From: Hoeflea_A sp965249925
GTDB taxonomy: Bacteria; Pseudomonadota; Alphaproteobacteria; Rhizobiales; Rhizobiaceae
DNA length: 64,000 nucleotides
Reading direction: 5' to 3'
Assembly (NCBI GenBank): GCA_965249925.1
Contig: OZ252260.1
Span: 3,844,001 to 3,908,000, forward strand
Under the pieces are notes generated by a model, which saw only the letters and a list, made by a program, of their open reading frames with translations, ran no database searches and had not been told where the DNA came from. Within the stretch, counting starts at the first letter, position 1. Each line of letters starts with the position of its first letter. Made by a program: the position numbers and the translations under genes. Below, piece after piece: positions 23,952-32,144 of this stretch.

Positions 23952-24461
23952 TTAAGCTGGCTTGCCCTGGTGTTTCTCCATGTCGCAGACGGCGATCTCG
24001 ACGCCGCCGCGTGTCGTCCACATCTTGCGCTGCACAATGTGATAGCCGCGCGCTTGATAGAAGGGAAGCGCGCAGAGTGCGGCGCTGATCCGGATCTTTT
24101 CCACATCCGTCTCACCGATAAGTCGCTCCGCGTGACCGAGGAGCATCGATCCGACGCCCATTCTGACGGCTCGCGGGTGAACGTAGAGGCCGATAACCTC
24201 GTCGTGCCGGAAGGAGCAAAAGCCGCACACGCCTGTGACGTCCTCGGCGACTAGATAAACCTCGCCTCCGACGGTCATTGCGTCGACATAGCCTTCTGCA
24301 ACAAGGCCGGCCGCCCAGCTTTCGCATTCGGTTGCCGAGTAGGCCGCCGGTCCGATCTCAAGGATTGAGCGCCGGTGAACGTCAAGGATGGCGTCGGCAT
24401 CTGCGGTTTCGGCCGACCTGATGCGATAAGGCGTGGCCTGCGTCCGCGTGCCGAAGGTCAT
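23952..24461 (-). CDS. GNAT-family N-acetyltransferase
   Basis: A 169-residue acetyltransferase. It has the GNAT order: beta1-alpha1 (YRIRSAETADADAILDVHRRS), the strand HDEVIGLYVHP, then the acetyl-CoA pyrophosphate loop RAVRMGVGSMLLGHAE (the Q/RxxGxG/A motif in variant form), and the late tyrosine region PFYQARGYHI. Substrate cannot be predicted. The ATG at 24461 overlaps the stop of the SAH-hydrolase-like gene (ATGA), so translation is coupled; the deaminase gene follows 41 nt later. Confidence 0.88.
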   Translation of the reverse strand: MTFGTRTQATPYRIRSAETADADAILDVHRRSILEIGPAAYSATECESWAAGLVAEGYVDAMTVGGEVYLVAEDVTGVCGFCSFRHDEVIGLYVHPRAVRMGVGSMLLGHAERLIGETDVEKIRISAALCALPFYQARGYHIVQRKMWTTRGGVEIAVCDMEKHQGKPA

Positions 24462-25621
24462 CGCACCAGATCCAGATAGGCCGATGCGACGGCGGCATCG
24501 ATATCCGATGGCACCGGCACGACGCTGTGGCTTGCATCGAGGCCGCCACTGGCGATGCGTTCCAGACAACGGGCCTGCAGCGTGAATCCCAGATCCATGG
24601 ACTCGATCGAATTGCCGAGGGGGCGCGGACCGGCGAGGTTGGCCATGTGGCCGCCGCCGAGCAGGTGGATGGACCGGCCGTCGATTAGCGCCAGCGTCTC
24701 GATGGCTTCATCCGGATAGGCCACGACGTCGCGCACGAGATCGGACCGTCGCAGGCCTTCGACATCGATCTCGACGGGAAAATGGCCGCCATTCATCAGA
24801 ATGACGCCGTCTTTCAACAACGGCAGATCGGCGGCGGTCACGACATCCTGAGCGCCGGTCACCGTGATGACCACGTCGGCACCTCGCAGGGCATCGTCGC
24901 GCGACGGCGTCGAGAAGCCATCGAGGTGCGCTTCCAGCGTTGTAACCGGATTGATATCGACGACGCTGACGGCGGCGAACGCATTACGGAAGCAGGCCGC
25001 CGTTCCTTTGCCGCAGGCGCCATAGCCGAAAACGGTCACCCGCTTGCCGTTGGTCGCCCGGTTGGTGAAACGCAGGTAGCTTTCAAACAGGCTTTGGCCG
25101 ACCGCATGCCGGTTCTCGGCGAATTGCTTGATCGGGCTGTCGTTGATCACCAGCACCGGAAACGGCAGGGCGCCGCGCTTCGGTTCGAGCCGCATGCGCC
25201 CCGAGGTCGTCTCCTCGGTTCCACCGCGCAAGTTGGCGTAGGGGCCGTCTGCCGCCCGGGCAAACAGGTCGCCGCCATTGTCGAGCAGCAGGTCCGGTTG
25301 CCGTGCGATGATCCCGTCGAGGAACCCGCCATGGGCTGCCGGATCGGTTGTGCGCTCTCCGACGATTTCGATGTCCCGACTTTTCAGCCATGCGATCGTC
25401 GTATCCTGGGTGCTGTTGAGGTTTCCGGTCGACAGGATGGCGGCGCCGCCCGCCTTCAGCATGGCAAGCAGCGCAGCCGTCTTGGGCTCGAGATGGATCG
25501 CCGTGCCGATCGACAGGCCATCGAACGGCCTGGTTCGCCGGAACTCTTCTGCAACCGTGTTCAACAGGCAGCAACTCGCCATCACCCAGTCGATACGTGC
25601 AAGGAGATCATTCGTCGGCAT
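24458..25621 (-). CDS. divergent S-adenosylhomocysteine-hydrolase-like protein
   Basis: A 387-residue paralogue of SAH hydrolase. The NAD-binding domain is well kept: VFGYGACGKG (about 197-206) followed by VDINP. The substrate domain shows EETTSG (E137) and INDSPIK (K165), matching Glu156 and Lys186 of the human enzyme. However, by motif alignment Asp131 is N115, Asp190 is E169 and Cys195 is V174, and the C-terminal KPDHYRY block is absent; true SAHHs are also longer (about 430-470). It therefore probably acts on another nucleoside thioether or has a regulatory role. It overlaps the DUF2164 gene by 14 nt and the GNAT gene by 4 nt. Confidence 0.8.
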   Translation of the reverse strand: MPTNDLLARIDWVMASCCLLNTVAEEFRRTRPFDGLSIGTAIHLEPKTAALLAMLKAGGAAILSTGNLNSTQDTTIAWLKSRDIEIVGERTTDPAAHGGFLDGIIARQPDLLLDNGGDLFARAADGPYANLRGGTEETTSGRMRLEPKRGALPFPVLVINDSPIKQFAENRHAVGQSLFESYLRFTNRATNGKRVTVFGYGACGKGTAACFRNAFAAVSVVDINPVTTLEAHLDGFSTPSRDDALRGADVVITVTGAQDVVTAADLPLLKDGVILMNGGHFPVEIDVEGLRRSDLVRDVVAYPDEAIETLALIDGRSIHLLGGGHMANLAGPRPLGNSIESMDLGFTLQARCLERIASGGLDASHSVVPVPSDIDAAVASAYLDLVR

Positions 25622-25838
25622 AGATCTCTCCGTCGAGGTCGTCGAGCTTGCCCTGCAGATAAGCCCGGACATCCTGCACAGCCTGATTGTAGACCGAGGG
25701 ACCGAGCACTTTCAAAAACAGGTCGAGCACCGCATCGGCGCGAAACTCCGACAGCGGCTCGTCGAATTCGTCCTCGAACAGGGACCGCAGGCTCTGGACG
25801 AATTCCGCCCGCCTTTCGTCATTCAAGGTGATTTGCAT
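25608..25838 (-). CDS. DUF2164 family protein
   Basis: A 76-residue acidic helical protein beginning MQITLNDERRAEFVQSL; the start at 25838 was chosen because family members begin at this point, 12 codons inside the open frame. The pattern FFxDEF...ADAVLDLFLKVLGPSVYNQAVQD is typical of DUF2164. No activity is known. It leads the minus-strand group with the SAH-hydrolase-like gene and is divergent from the MFS exporter. Confidence 0.8.
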   Translation of the reverse strand: MQITLNDERRAEFVQSLRSLFEDEFDEPLSEFRADAVLDLFLKVLGPSVYNQAVQDVRAYLQGKLDDLDGEIYADE

Positions 25839-26045
25839 CGCACAACCTCCGGCGTCAGCCATAGCGAAATTCACGGGGCGGCAAAAGCGGCGTCTTTGGC
25901 CCGCGTATTCGACTTCACTCCGGCGCTATGGTACCGCTTGGGCCGGGATATCGGATCGATCGCGTCCGGGCCGGACGCCGGGAGGTGCGGCATCGAGATC
26001 TTCTCCGCAACCGAAGACGGCCGACGCTGGCGCATTGTCTTCGCC

Positions 26046-27368
26046 ATGGGTTTCGTCATCGGACTCATCCTGCTGGACGAGACGGTGGTGAGCGTTGCCC
26101 TGCCGACCATCGGCCGTGATCTTGGCATTTCGCAGCTCGCCACCCACTGGGTGGTCAACGTTTACCTGCTGGTCTTTGCGGCGCTGGCGGCCGCCGGCGG
26201 CAAACTGGCCGACATGTTCGGTCATCGCCAGATGTTCCTGGTCGGTGTGGTGGTTTTCGCCGGTGCCTCGGTGGTGTGCGGATTCGCACCGACCGGACCT
26301 GCTCTGATCGCTGCGCGTGCCGTTCAGGGCATCGGTGCGGCGATTATCTTTCCCCTGTCGATGGCGATGATTACCTTGATCTTTCCGCTCGAAAAGCGCG
26401 GTGCGGCGCTCGGTATGTACGGGGCGATCGGCACGATTTTCCTGGCGCTGGGGCCGCTGGTTGGTGGCTTTTTCACCGACCTTCTGTCGTGGCGCTGGAT
26501 TTTTTGGATCAACCTGCCGCTGGTGGTCGTCGTCGCCGTGACCGTGCTGCGCGACTGGTCCGATCCGGCGCGGCAGCAAAAGGCGGTACGGCTCGATGTC
26601 ACCGGCCTGCTGTTGCTGGTGGCGGGGCTCGGACTGTTCGTCTTTGCGCTGATGCAGGGAGAGGACTGGGGCTGGTCCAACCCGTGGATCCTTGGCTCTC
26701 TGGTTGTCGGTTTGCTGCTGCTCGCCCTCTTCATGTTCGCCGAATTGCGGGTGGCGGCCCCGCTGATTGAAGTGGACCTGTTCCGCGATGCCGGGTTCAG
26801 CATCTACAGCCTGACGGTGTTCGCGGCACAGTTCACAAAGATCGCCGTCATCATTTTCGGCGCGCACTTCCTGCAGGAGCGCTTGAACATGAGCCCCCTG
26901 ATTGCCGGTCTCGCGCTGATGGTCTCGGTGATCATGTCGCCGTTTCTGGCCGGACCGTCCGGTCGCCTGGCAGACCGCTTCGGCGCCCGGCCGTTGGTGC
27001 GCGCAGCACTGGTTTCGTCGACCGTCGGCCTGCTGTGGACGGCCTATGCGGTGCGGGTTGAAAGCTACGCGCTGATGGTGCCGGGTCTGCTGTTCTGGAG
27101 TCTCGGAACCATCTTCATGTTCGCGCCGCCGCGCAGCGCCCTGGTCAAGGCGGTGCCCGAAGAAAAGCACGGACTGGTCGGCGGTATCGCCATGACGGCG
27201 CAATTGCTGGGCGGCACACTGGGCATGGCAGTCGCCAGCACCGTGTTTTCGGTGACCGGCGACTACAGCGCGGTGTTCATCGCCAATGCCGTCCTGACGG
27301 CCACGCTGTTCGTGCTCAGCGTCCTGTTCATCCGCTCCGGCGCTCCGACAGCGGTGCGTCAGGCGTAG
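26046..27368 (+). CDS. MFS exporter of the DHA2 (14-TMS, EmrB-like) family
   Basis: At least 440 residues with about 13-14 hydrophobic helices. Motifs: LLDETVVSVALPTI in the first helix (family: LDxTIVNVALP), GGKLADMFGHRQMFLVG (MFS motif A), RAVQGIGAAIIFPLSMAMI (motif B) and GPLVGGFF (motif C of exporters). Such proteins use the proton gradient to push hydrophobic compounds out of the cell. The start is uncertain: the ATG at 26046 cuts into the first helix and the same frame continues upstream (RRWRIVFA and a TTG near 25893) without a better ATG. It is divergent from the DUF2164 gene and convergent with xseA. Confidence 0.88.
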   Translation: MGFVIGLILLDETVVSVALPTIGRDLGISQLATHWVVNVYLLVFAALAAAGGKLADMFGHRQMFLVGVVVFAGASVVCGFAPTGPALIAARAVQGIGAAIIFPLSMAMITLIFPLEKRGAALGMYGAIGTIFLALGPLVGGFFTDLLSWRWIFWINLPLVVVVAVTVLRDWSDPARQQKAVRLDVTGLLLLVAGLGLFVFALMQGEDWGWSNPWILGSLVVGLLLLALFMFAELRVAAPLIEVDLFRDAGFSIYSLTVFAAQFTKIAVIIFGAHFLQERLNMSPLIAGLALMVSVIMSPFLAGPSGRLADRFGARPLVRAALVSSTVGLLWTAYAVRVESYALMVPGLLFWSLGTIFMFAPPRSALVKAVPEEKHGLVGGIAMTAQLLGGTLGMAVASTVFSVTGDYSAVFIANAVLTATLFVLSVLFIRSGAPTAVRQA

Positions 27369-27470
27369 AGACTGGCACCCGTTTTTCGCCGATGAGCAGC
27401 ACCAGACTGATCGTGTGTGTGACCGTTCCGGCGCACGGTTGCGGATGCTGGTCCAGACCCCTTCCGCATA

Positions 27471-29042
27471 TCAGAAGAGAGAGCCCTGATCGCCCTCGCG
27501 CTTAGGTTTCGAGCGCCGCGCTTTCTTCTGCGATCCGGTGGATGGTCCGGTGGTGACCGCATCGACCCGTCCGTCGGCGAATTCCAGTGACACCGCTTCA
27601 CCTGAGGACAGGCCGGCGGCGCGGCTCACCGCCTGGTCGGTGGCATCCCGCACCACCGCGTAGCCGCGGGCAAGCACGTTGCGATAGGACAGCGAATTGA
27701 GCAGCCGCGTCGCCTCCTGCAGCTGACGCTGCCGCCGTTCGGCAAGCAGTGCGGTCAATTCGCCGGCGCGCCGTGCCAGCACGTCGAGCCGTTCGCGGTT
27801 GCGGCCGATCCGGTCGACCGCCGGCCGCAGGCTGAGACGCGCCGCGGCATTGGCCAGCCGGGCTGTCAATCGGTCGTGCAGCCGTTCCTGGTGACGATCG
27901 TTGCGTGCCGCCTGTTCGGCCACCCGCTGGCGCAGGACGGCGACACGCCGGTGCAGCGTCGCCGGCGTCAGCAAAGCAGCTCGGCGCTCGAAATGCTGTC
28001 GCTTGTTGGCGGTGTTCAGCCGCAGGGCGCGGCCAAGGCCGCCGGCCGCCTCGTCGAAGCGGCGGCGCGGCAGCGCCAGCAGCATGTCGATCGAGGGCAG
28101 GGCGCGGGCCAGCGCCCGCAAACCCTGGCGCCGGCCGTCGAGCAGGCGCATGGTCGCGCCGGACAGCCGCGCGGCGAGCGCTGACAGGTCGGCCTCCAGC
28201 TCCGCCCGCACCGGCACCGCCAGTTCCGCGGCTCCCGTCGGCGTCGGCGCCCGCACATCCGCGGCATGATCGAGCAGGGTCCAGTCAGTTTCGTGACCGA
28301 CGGCGGAGATCAGCGGGATCGTCGAGTTGGCGGCGGCGCGGACCACCGCTTCGTCGTTGAAACCCCATAGATCCTCGAGGCTGCCGCCACCACGTGCGAC
28401 GATCAGCACGTCGGGCCGGGCAATCGGCCCGGCGGCTGCAAGCGCGTTGAAGCCGTTGATGGCAGCGGCCACCTCATCGCCACTGGTGTCGCCCTGAACC
28501 CGCACCGGCCAGACGACGACATGCACCGGGAAGCGGTCGGCGATCCGGTGCAGGATATCGCGGATCACCGCACCGGTGGGCGAGGTGACGACACCGATCA
28601 CCCGCGGCAGATGCGGGGGTGACTTCTTGCGGCCGTCGTCGAACAAACCCTCGGCCGCCAGCTTGCGCCGCCGTTCTTCAAGCAGTGCCATCAGCGCGCC
28701 GGCCCCCGCCGGTTCCAGCGAATCGATGACGATCTGATATTTCGAAGCGCCCGGATAGGTGGTCACGCGGCCGGTGGCGACCACCTCGAGACCCTCTTCA
28801 GGCTTGAATTTCAGCCGGGAAAAGGTGCTGCGCCAGACGACCGCCTCGATGCGCGCCCGGTCGTCCTTCAGGGAAAAATAGGCGTGGCCGGACGAATGGG
28901 GGCCGCGATAGCCGGAGATCTCGCCGCGCACCCGCACATGGCCAAAGGCATCCTCCACCGTGCGCTTGATCGAACCGGAGATCTCGCTGACGGTGTATTC
29001 GGCGATGTTGCTTTGCGAATCACGCACTTCAGTCTGTGCCAT
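27471..29042 (-). CDS. xseA: exodeoxyribonuclease VII large subunit
   Basis: A 523-residue protein with the N-terminal OB-fold (YTVSEISGSIKRTVEDAFGHVRVRGEISGY), the ExoVII large-subunit core (RVIGVVTSPTGAVIRDILHR, VLIVARGGGSLEDLWGFNDE, PLISAVGHETDWTLLDHAADVRAPTPTGAAE) and a long Arg-rich coiled coil. With the small subunit XseB, encoded elsewhere, it degrades single-stranded DNA to oligonucleotides. The ATG at 29042 (MAQTEV) fits the family start. The C-terminus ends in a lysine-rich tail. The YccF gene lies 51 nt upstream on the other side of the start but in the same direction reading away, so xseA seems to be its own unit. Confidence 0.97.
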   Translation of the reverse strand: MAQTEVRDSQSNIAEYTVSEISGSIKRTVEDAFGHVRVRGEISGYRGPHSSGHAYFSLKDDRARIEAVVWRSTFSRLKFKPEEGLEVVATGRVTTYPGASKYQIVIDSLEPAGAGALMALLEERRRKLAAEGLFDDGRKKSPPHLPRVIGVVTSPTGAVIRDILHRIADRFPVHVVVWPVRVQGDTSGDEVAAAINGFNALAAAGPIARPDVLIVARGGGSLEDLWGFNDEAVVRAAANSTIPLISAVGHETDWTLLDHAADVRAPTPTGAAELAVPVRAELEADLSALAARLSGATMRLLDGRRQGLRALARALPSIDMLLALPRRRFDEAAGGLGRALRLNTANKRQHFERRAALLTPATLHRRVAVLRQRVAEQAARNDRHQERLHDRLTARLANAAARLSLRPAVDRIGRNRERLDVLARRAGELTALLAERRQRQLQEATRLLNSLSYRNVLARGYAVVRDATDQAVSRAAGLSSGEAVSLEFADGRVDAVTTGPSTGSQKKARRSKPKREGDQGSLF

Positions 29043-29093
29043 GGCACCATTGCGCCTGTAAGCGGCGAATCCGTCAAGGCTTCCGCAACGCAA

Positions 29094-29555
29094 TTACCGG
29101 GGGCCGAGGCGCTCGTCGACCGTTTCCCGCGCCCGCCTGTGTGCCAGTTCCTCGGCGACCAATCGGTGGACACAGATCTTGTTGACCGGATTGAGCAGAG
29201 TGGTGAGCGATTTGGCCACCACCAGAGCGACCGGAATACCGACGATCGACAGGCACAATCCGATAATCTGAATGGCCGATATCAATACGATGATCGCGCC
29301 GATGGGCAGGTACAGGATCATCACGATGATCGAGTAGCTTTCCCACAGAACATTTTGCTCGACCTTGAGGTCTGCCTTGCTCACCATGGTGTAGCTGAAC
29401 GGCGCAAACAGGAACTTGCCGAATTGCATCAGGCCGAGCCCGATCGGCGATGCGACGATCGTCACTGTCAGCAGCAGACCCAGCAGCCAGGTCAGCGTGG
29501 CCGTGACGAAACCGAAGAACGGAAAGTGCCAAAGGACGTTTCCGAGGACGCGCAT
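29094..29555 (-). CDS. YccF-domain inner membrane protein
   Basis: A 153-residue protein with hydrophobic segments near 12-36, 72-92 and 95-115 and the typical YccF block IGLCLSIVGIPVALVVAK; the first part LGNVLWHFPFFGFVTATLTWLLG also matches. The C-terminus is charged and cytoplasmic. Function is unknown; in other bacteria YccF has been tied to envelope phenotypes only loosely. The reading direction is the same as xseA, with 51 nt between its stop and the xseA start, so the two may be cotranscribed; the LysR gene lies 4 nt upstream. Confidence 0.82.
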   Translation of the reverse strand: MRVLGNVLWHFPFFGFVTATLTWLLGLLLTVTIVASPIGLGLMQFGKFLFAPFSYTMVSKADLKVEQNVLWESYSIIVMILYLPIGAIIVLISAIQIIGLCLSIVGIPVALVVAKSLTTLLNPVNKICVHRLVAEELAHRRARETVDERLGPR

Positions 29556-29559
29556 GGTG

Positions 29560-30510
29560 TCACCAGCTTGGAACGGCGAGGCCGTTCGGCATCCGGCGTG
29601 CCGTGACCGGCGTTAGCGTGCCCTGATCGTAGCCGCCGTCGCGTCCGTTCGGTGATATGTTGTCGAGACTGGAGGCGATGTGGTCGGTGACCGCGTCCAT
29701 CAGCACGCTCGGCACACCGGGGCGGCGGATCAGGCCGATCTCCGCCGGCGGCAGCTCTGGATACCCGTCGCCTGCAGTCAGAATACGCATGCCCGGACGC
29801 AGCGCCGATTCCGGCAGGATCGATACCGCCAGGCCGGCCAGCACCGCCGATGCGACGACGGTCGAGGAAAAGCTGGTGAACAGAATCGCATAGTTGCGGT
29901 CGATGGAATCGAGCGCTGCACAGCCCAACTGGCGCCAGTCGCAGTTGCGTCGGCCGACCGCCAGTGGAACCGGCGTTTCCGCGTGCACGGAATGGGCTTT
30001 CGACGTCACCCACAAAAGCGGTTCGGTCCGCACGATCTGCGAGTGCCAGGAGCGCGGGCTGTGGGTGACGAGGGCTATGTCCAGCTCGTTTCGCGACAGC
30101 ATCTCGACCAGATCGCTCGACGGTGCGCACACGATGCTCAATTCGACATTGGGGTTGGATTTGGCGAAACGAGCGATGATACCCGGCATGTAGCGATCCG
30201 CGTAATCGTCGGGCGTGCCGAGGCGGATTGTTCCGGCCAGAGCCTTTTCGTCGAATGCGGCGAGCGTTTCGTTGTTGAGGCGTACCATGCGGCGCGCGTA
30301 GGCGAGCAGTTTTTCGCCATCCTGGGTCAGTCGGTTGACCCGGCCGTCTTTCTCGAAAAGCGTCTTGTCGAGCCGCTCCTCGAGCCGCCGCATCTGCATC
30401 GATACCGCCGATTGCGTTTTGTTTATCTCGCCCGCAGCGCGGGTGAAGCTGCCGGTATCGATGATGGCGATGAAGGTCCTCAACTGGTCGATATCAAGGG
30501 GAGCCACCAT
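29560..30510 (-). CDS. LysR-family transcriptional regulator
   Basis: A 316-residue regulator: N-terminal helix-turn-helix (LDIDQLRTFIAIIDTGSFTRAAGEINKTQSAVSMQMRRLEERL) and a periplasmic-binding-like co-inducer domain from about residue 92. It resembles the group that includes IciA/ArgP-like and aromatic regulators without a specific match. It is divergent from a DUF1127 gene across a 215-bp AT-rich region, so control of that gene or of itself is plausible; no perfect T-N11-A dyad was found there. It reads toward YccF and xseA with only 4 nt to YccF. Confidence 0.92.
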   Translation of the reverse strand: MVAPLDIDQLRTFIAIIDTGSFTRAAGEINKTQSAVSMQMRRLEERLDKTLFEKDGRVNRLTQDGEKLLAYARRMVRLNNETLAAFDEKALAGTIRLGTPDDYADRYMPGIIARFAKSNPNVELSIVCAPSSDLVEMLSRNELDIALVTHSPRSWHSQIVRTEPLLWVTSKAHSVHAETPVPLAVGRRNCDWRQLGCAALDSIDRNYAILFTSFSSTVVASAVLAGLAVSILPESALRPGMRILTAGDGYPELPPAEIGLIRRPGVPSVLMDAVTDHIASSLDNISPNGRDGGYDQGTLTPVTARRMPNGLAVPSW

Positions 30511-30725
30511 GGCGTGCTTTCATCAAAAACGTTGATCTTTATTATAAAAAACATTCACTGGATTAATTAGTCAAGGTTTGAAATGATCCGGCTGTCGACA
30601 TCGCGAGATGCGACGGCGGTGCATTCCCGAACAATCCAACCCCTGCTTCCTCCCATCGGGCTCTTGCACCGCGATCACTGGAACCTGCCACCCTCCGAGC
30701 GGCCGGTTCGGAAAGGAGAGATGAC

Positions 30726-31004
30726 ATGACCAATATGCATAACAGCCTCGATTTCGGCAGGACCACCCGCAAGGCAGGCTTTCGCCTGGCAGCGTTTTGG
30801 CAGGGTCTCGTCTCTCTGGTGGTGCGTTATCGAAATCGCCGGGAAATCATTGACTTGGCAAGTCTTCCTGACCAGATGCTTCATGACATCGGCGTGACGC
30901 GCGATGACGTGACCTATGCCACGCGCGGCGGCATGTTCGACGATCACTCCGCTGAGCTTGGCCGTATTGCGATGCTGCGTCGCTCGCACACGCATATCGT
31001 CTGA
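30726..31004 (+). CDS. DUF1127 (YjiS-like) small protein
   Basis: A 92-residue protein. The centre and C-terminus contain the DUF1127 signature RREIIDLASLPDQMLHDIGVTRDDV. Members are Arg-rich small proteins; some in alphaproteobacteria bind RNA or adjust phosphate and sRNA homeostasis. GGAAAGGAGAG directly before the ATG (about 30711-30721) is one of the strongest ribosome sites in the window, suggesting high expression. Two stem-loops follow, the second a good terminator, so this is a monocistronic, probably stress- or growth-controlled transcript. Confidence 0.9.
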   Translation: MTNMHNSLDFGRTTRKAGFRLAAFWQGLVSLVVRYRNRREIIDLASLPDQMLHDIGVTRDDVTYATRGGMFDDHSAELGRIAMLRRSHTHIV

Positions 31005-31027
31005 GCACCAGCCGACAAAAGCACCCG

Positions 31028-31062
31028 CACGCCCGTCATCCTCCCGTCACACGGGCGTGTTT
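31028..31062 (+). terminator. first stem-loop downstream of the DUF1127 gene
   Basis: CACGCCCGT (31028-31036) pairs perfectly with ACGGGCGTG (31051-31059) across a 14-nt loop, followed by TTT. The short T-run makes it a weak terminator on its own or an RNA-stabilising hairpin in front of the stronger one at 31113. Confidence 0.5.
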
Positions 31063-31112
31063 GGGTCAATTCCCTTTCCCCAGCGGGCCAATTGCCCTGA
31101 GCCCGCCCCCTT

Positions 31113-31146
31113 CCCGGCGTCTGCTGTCACAGGCGTCGGGTTTTTT
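31113..31146 (+). terminator. Rho-independent terminator of the DUF1127 gene
   Basis: CCCGGCGTCTG (31113-31123) pairs with CAGGCGTCGGG (31130-31140) over 11 bp including two G-U pairs, with a 6-nt loop, followed immediately by TTTTTT (31141-31146). On the minus strand there is no T-run, so it serves plus-strand transcription only and ends just before the stop of the minus-strand DUF937 gene. Confidence 0.8.
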
Positions 31147-31153
31147 ACGGCGG

Positions 31154-31942
31154 TCACGGCTCGTTGCGCATCCGACGCATATAGTCGTCGAAGATCGCTT
31201 CCATGTTGTCCTGGTAGTCTTTCTGTACCTTGATGCCCGCGTCGAACATGTCGCCGAACAGCTTGTCGTACGGGTTGGGATTGTCTTCCGGCGCCGGATC
31301 TCTGGTATCCGGGATACCGGGGAAGCCCATGCGCGTCATGGTTTCGAACATTTCGGCGAACGGATTGACGGGTGTGTCGGCATCTCCGCGCTTGGCGCCG
31401 GCGAACATCGCTTCCATCATCTGCCCGAAGGGATTTTCCGGTAATGCAGCTGACGGTCGACCGGCTGCGGTCTGACTCATCATCTGCCCGAGCATGTCGG
31501 CAAAGGGATTGCCGCTGTTTCCGGCCGTCGATTGCTGAAACATGCCGCCCATCAGCGTGGCAGCCATCACCGGCAGCATGTCCTTGAGGATATCCTGGCC
31601 GATGCCGGTCACCTGAGCCGCCTGCTGGGCCACGGCACGACTGACCTCCTTGGAGCCGAAAACCTGGCTCAGAATTGTGTTGCCGTCGGCCATGCCGCGC
31701 GGCGTGAAGGCCTCCATCATATTCTCGAAATACCGGACGTGCTGGCCGGTCGCCAACGTCTGGATGAAATTGCCGATATCCTGCGGATTTCCGGTGCTGC
31801 GTTTAAGCCCGGCCGAGAAGGCCGGCATCAGCGCTGCCCAGGCTCGTCGCACCTGATCGTCGTCGAGACCGAATTGGCGCGCCATCGCGTCCGTCGCCTC
31901 GCCCTGCTGGGCCTGCATCATCACTTCGTAGAGTGGCAGCAT
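31154..31942 (-). CDS. DUF937 family protein with four NPF/NPY repeats
   Basis: A 262-residue soluble protein. The first ~135 residues match the DUF937 (YidB-like) core: helical, MARQFGLDDDQVRRAWAALMPAF and later ILKDMLPVMAATLMGGMFQ. The C-terminal half carries four copies of an 11-residue Met/Phe-rich repeat, NP[FY]xxM/L[LMF]xxM, starting at residues 145, 170, 193 and 223, joined by Pro/Gly/Asp linkers, and ends in a Met/Arg-rich helix. The repeats look like amphipathic peptide hooks. Function is unknown. It is convergent with the DUF1127 gene and divergent from the M48 protease gene. Confidence 0.8.
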   Translation of the reverse strand: MLPLYEVMMQAQQGEATDAMARQFGLDDDQVRRAWAALMPAFSAGLKRSTGNPQDIGNFIQTLATGQHVRYFENMMEAFTPRGMADGNTILSQVFGSKEVSRAVAQQAAQVTGIGQDILKDMLPVMAATLMGGMFQQSTAGNSGNPFADMLGQMMSQTAAGRPSAALPENPFGQMMEAMFAGAKRGDADTPVNPFAEMFETMTRMGFPGIPDTRDPAPEDNPNPYDKLFGDMFDAGIKVQKDYQDNMEAIFDDYMRRMRNEP

Positions 31943-32144
31943 AGCTCAGTCCTCCGAAACGGCCGCCGACCAACCGAACGGCCTTTCCGGCAGTATAGGT
32001 GCTGATTTCAATTCGGCAATGCGACGTGACAGGCGGCGTGACGGTCACCGCGATCGGCTGCAGCGATTTTGCCATCGCAGGTGTTGAGCCTTGACCCGGT
32101 CTGGACCACTTATGCAGTCTATCACTGATGGTCCAGGACTGCCG

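Noticed and set aside
25278..26045. Upstream extension of the MFS exporter frame over the SAH-hydrolase-like and DUF2164 genes
   Set aside because: The extension runs antisense to two supported genes and does not look like transporter sequence; only the last ~15-20 codons before 26046 may truly belong to the exporter.
30511..30725. LysR binding dyad or clear promoter in the LysR/DUF1127 divergent region
   Set aside because: The region is AT-rich with TATAAT-like sequence, but no dyad of T-N11-A form and no well-spaced -35 box could be found.
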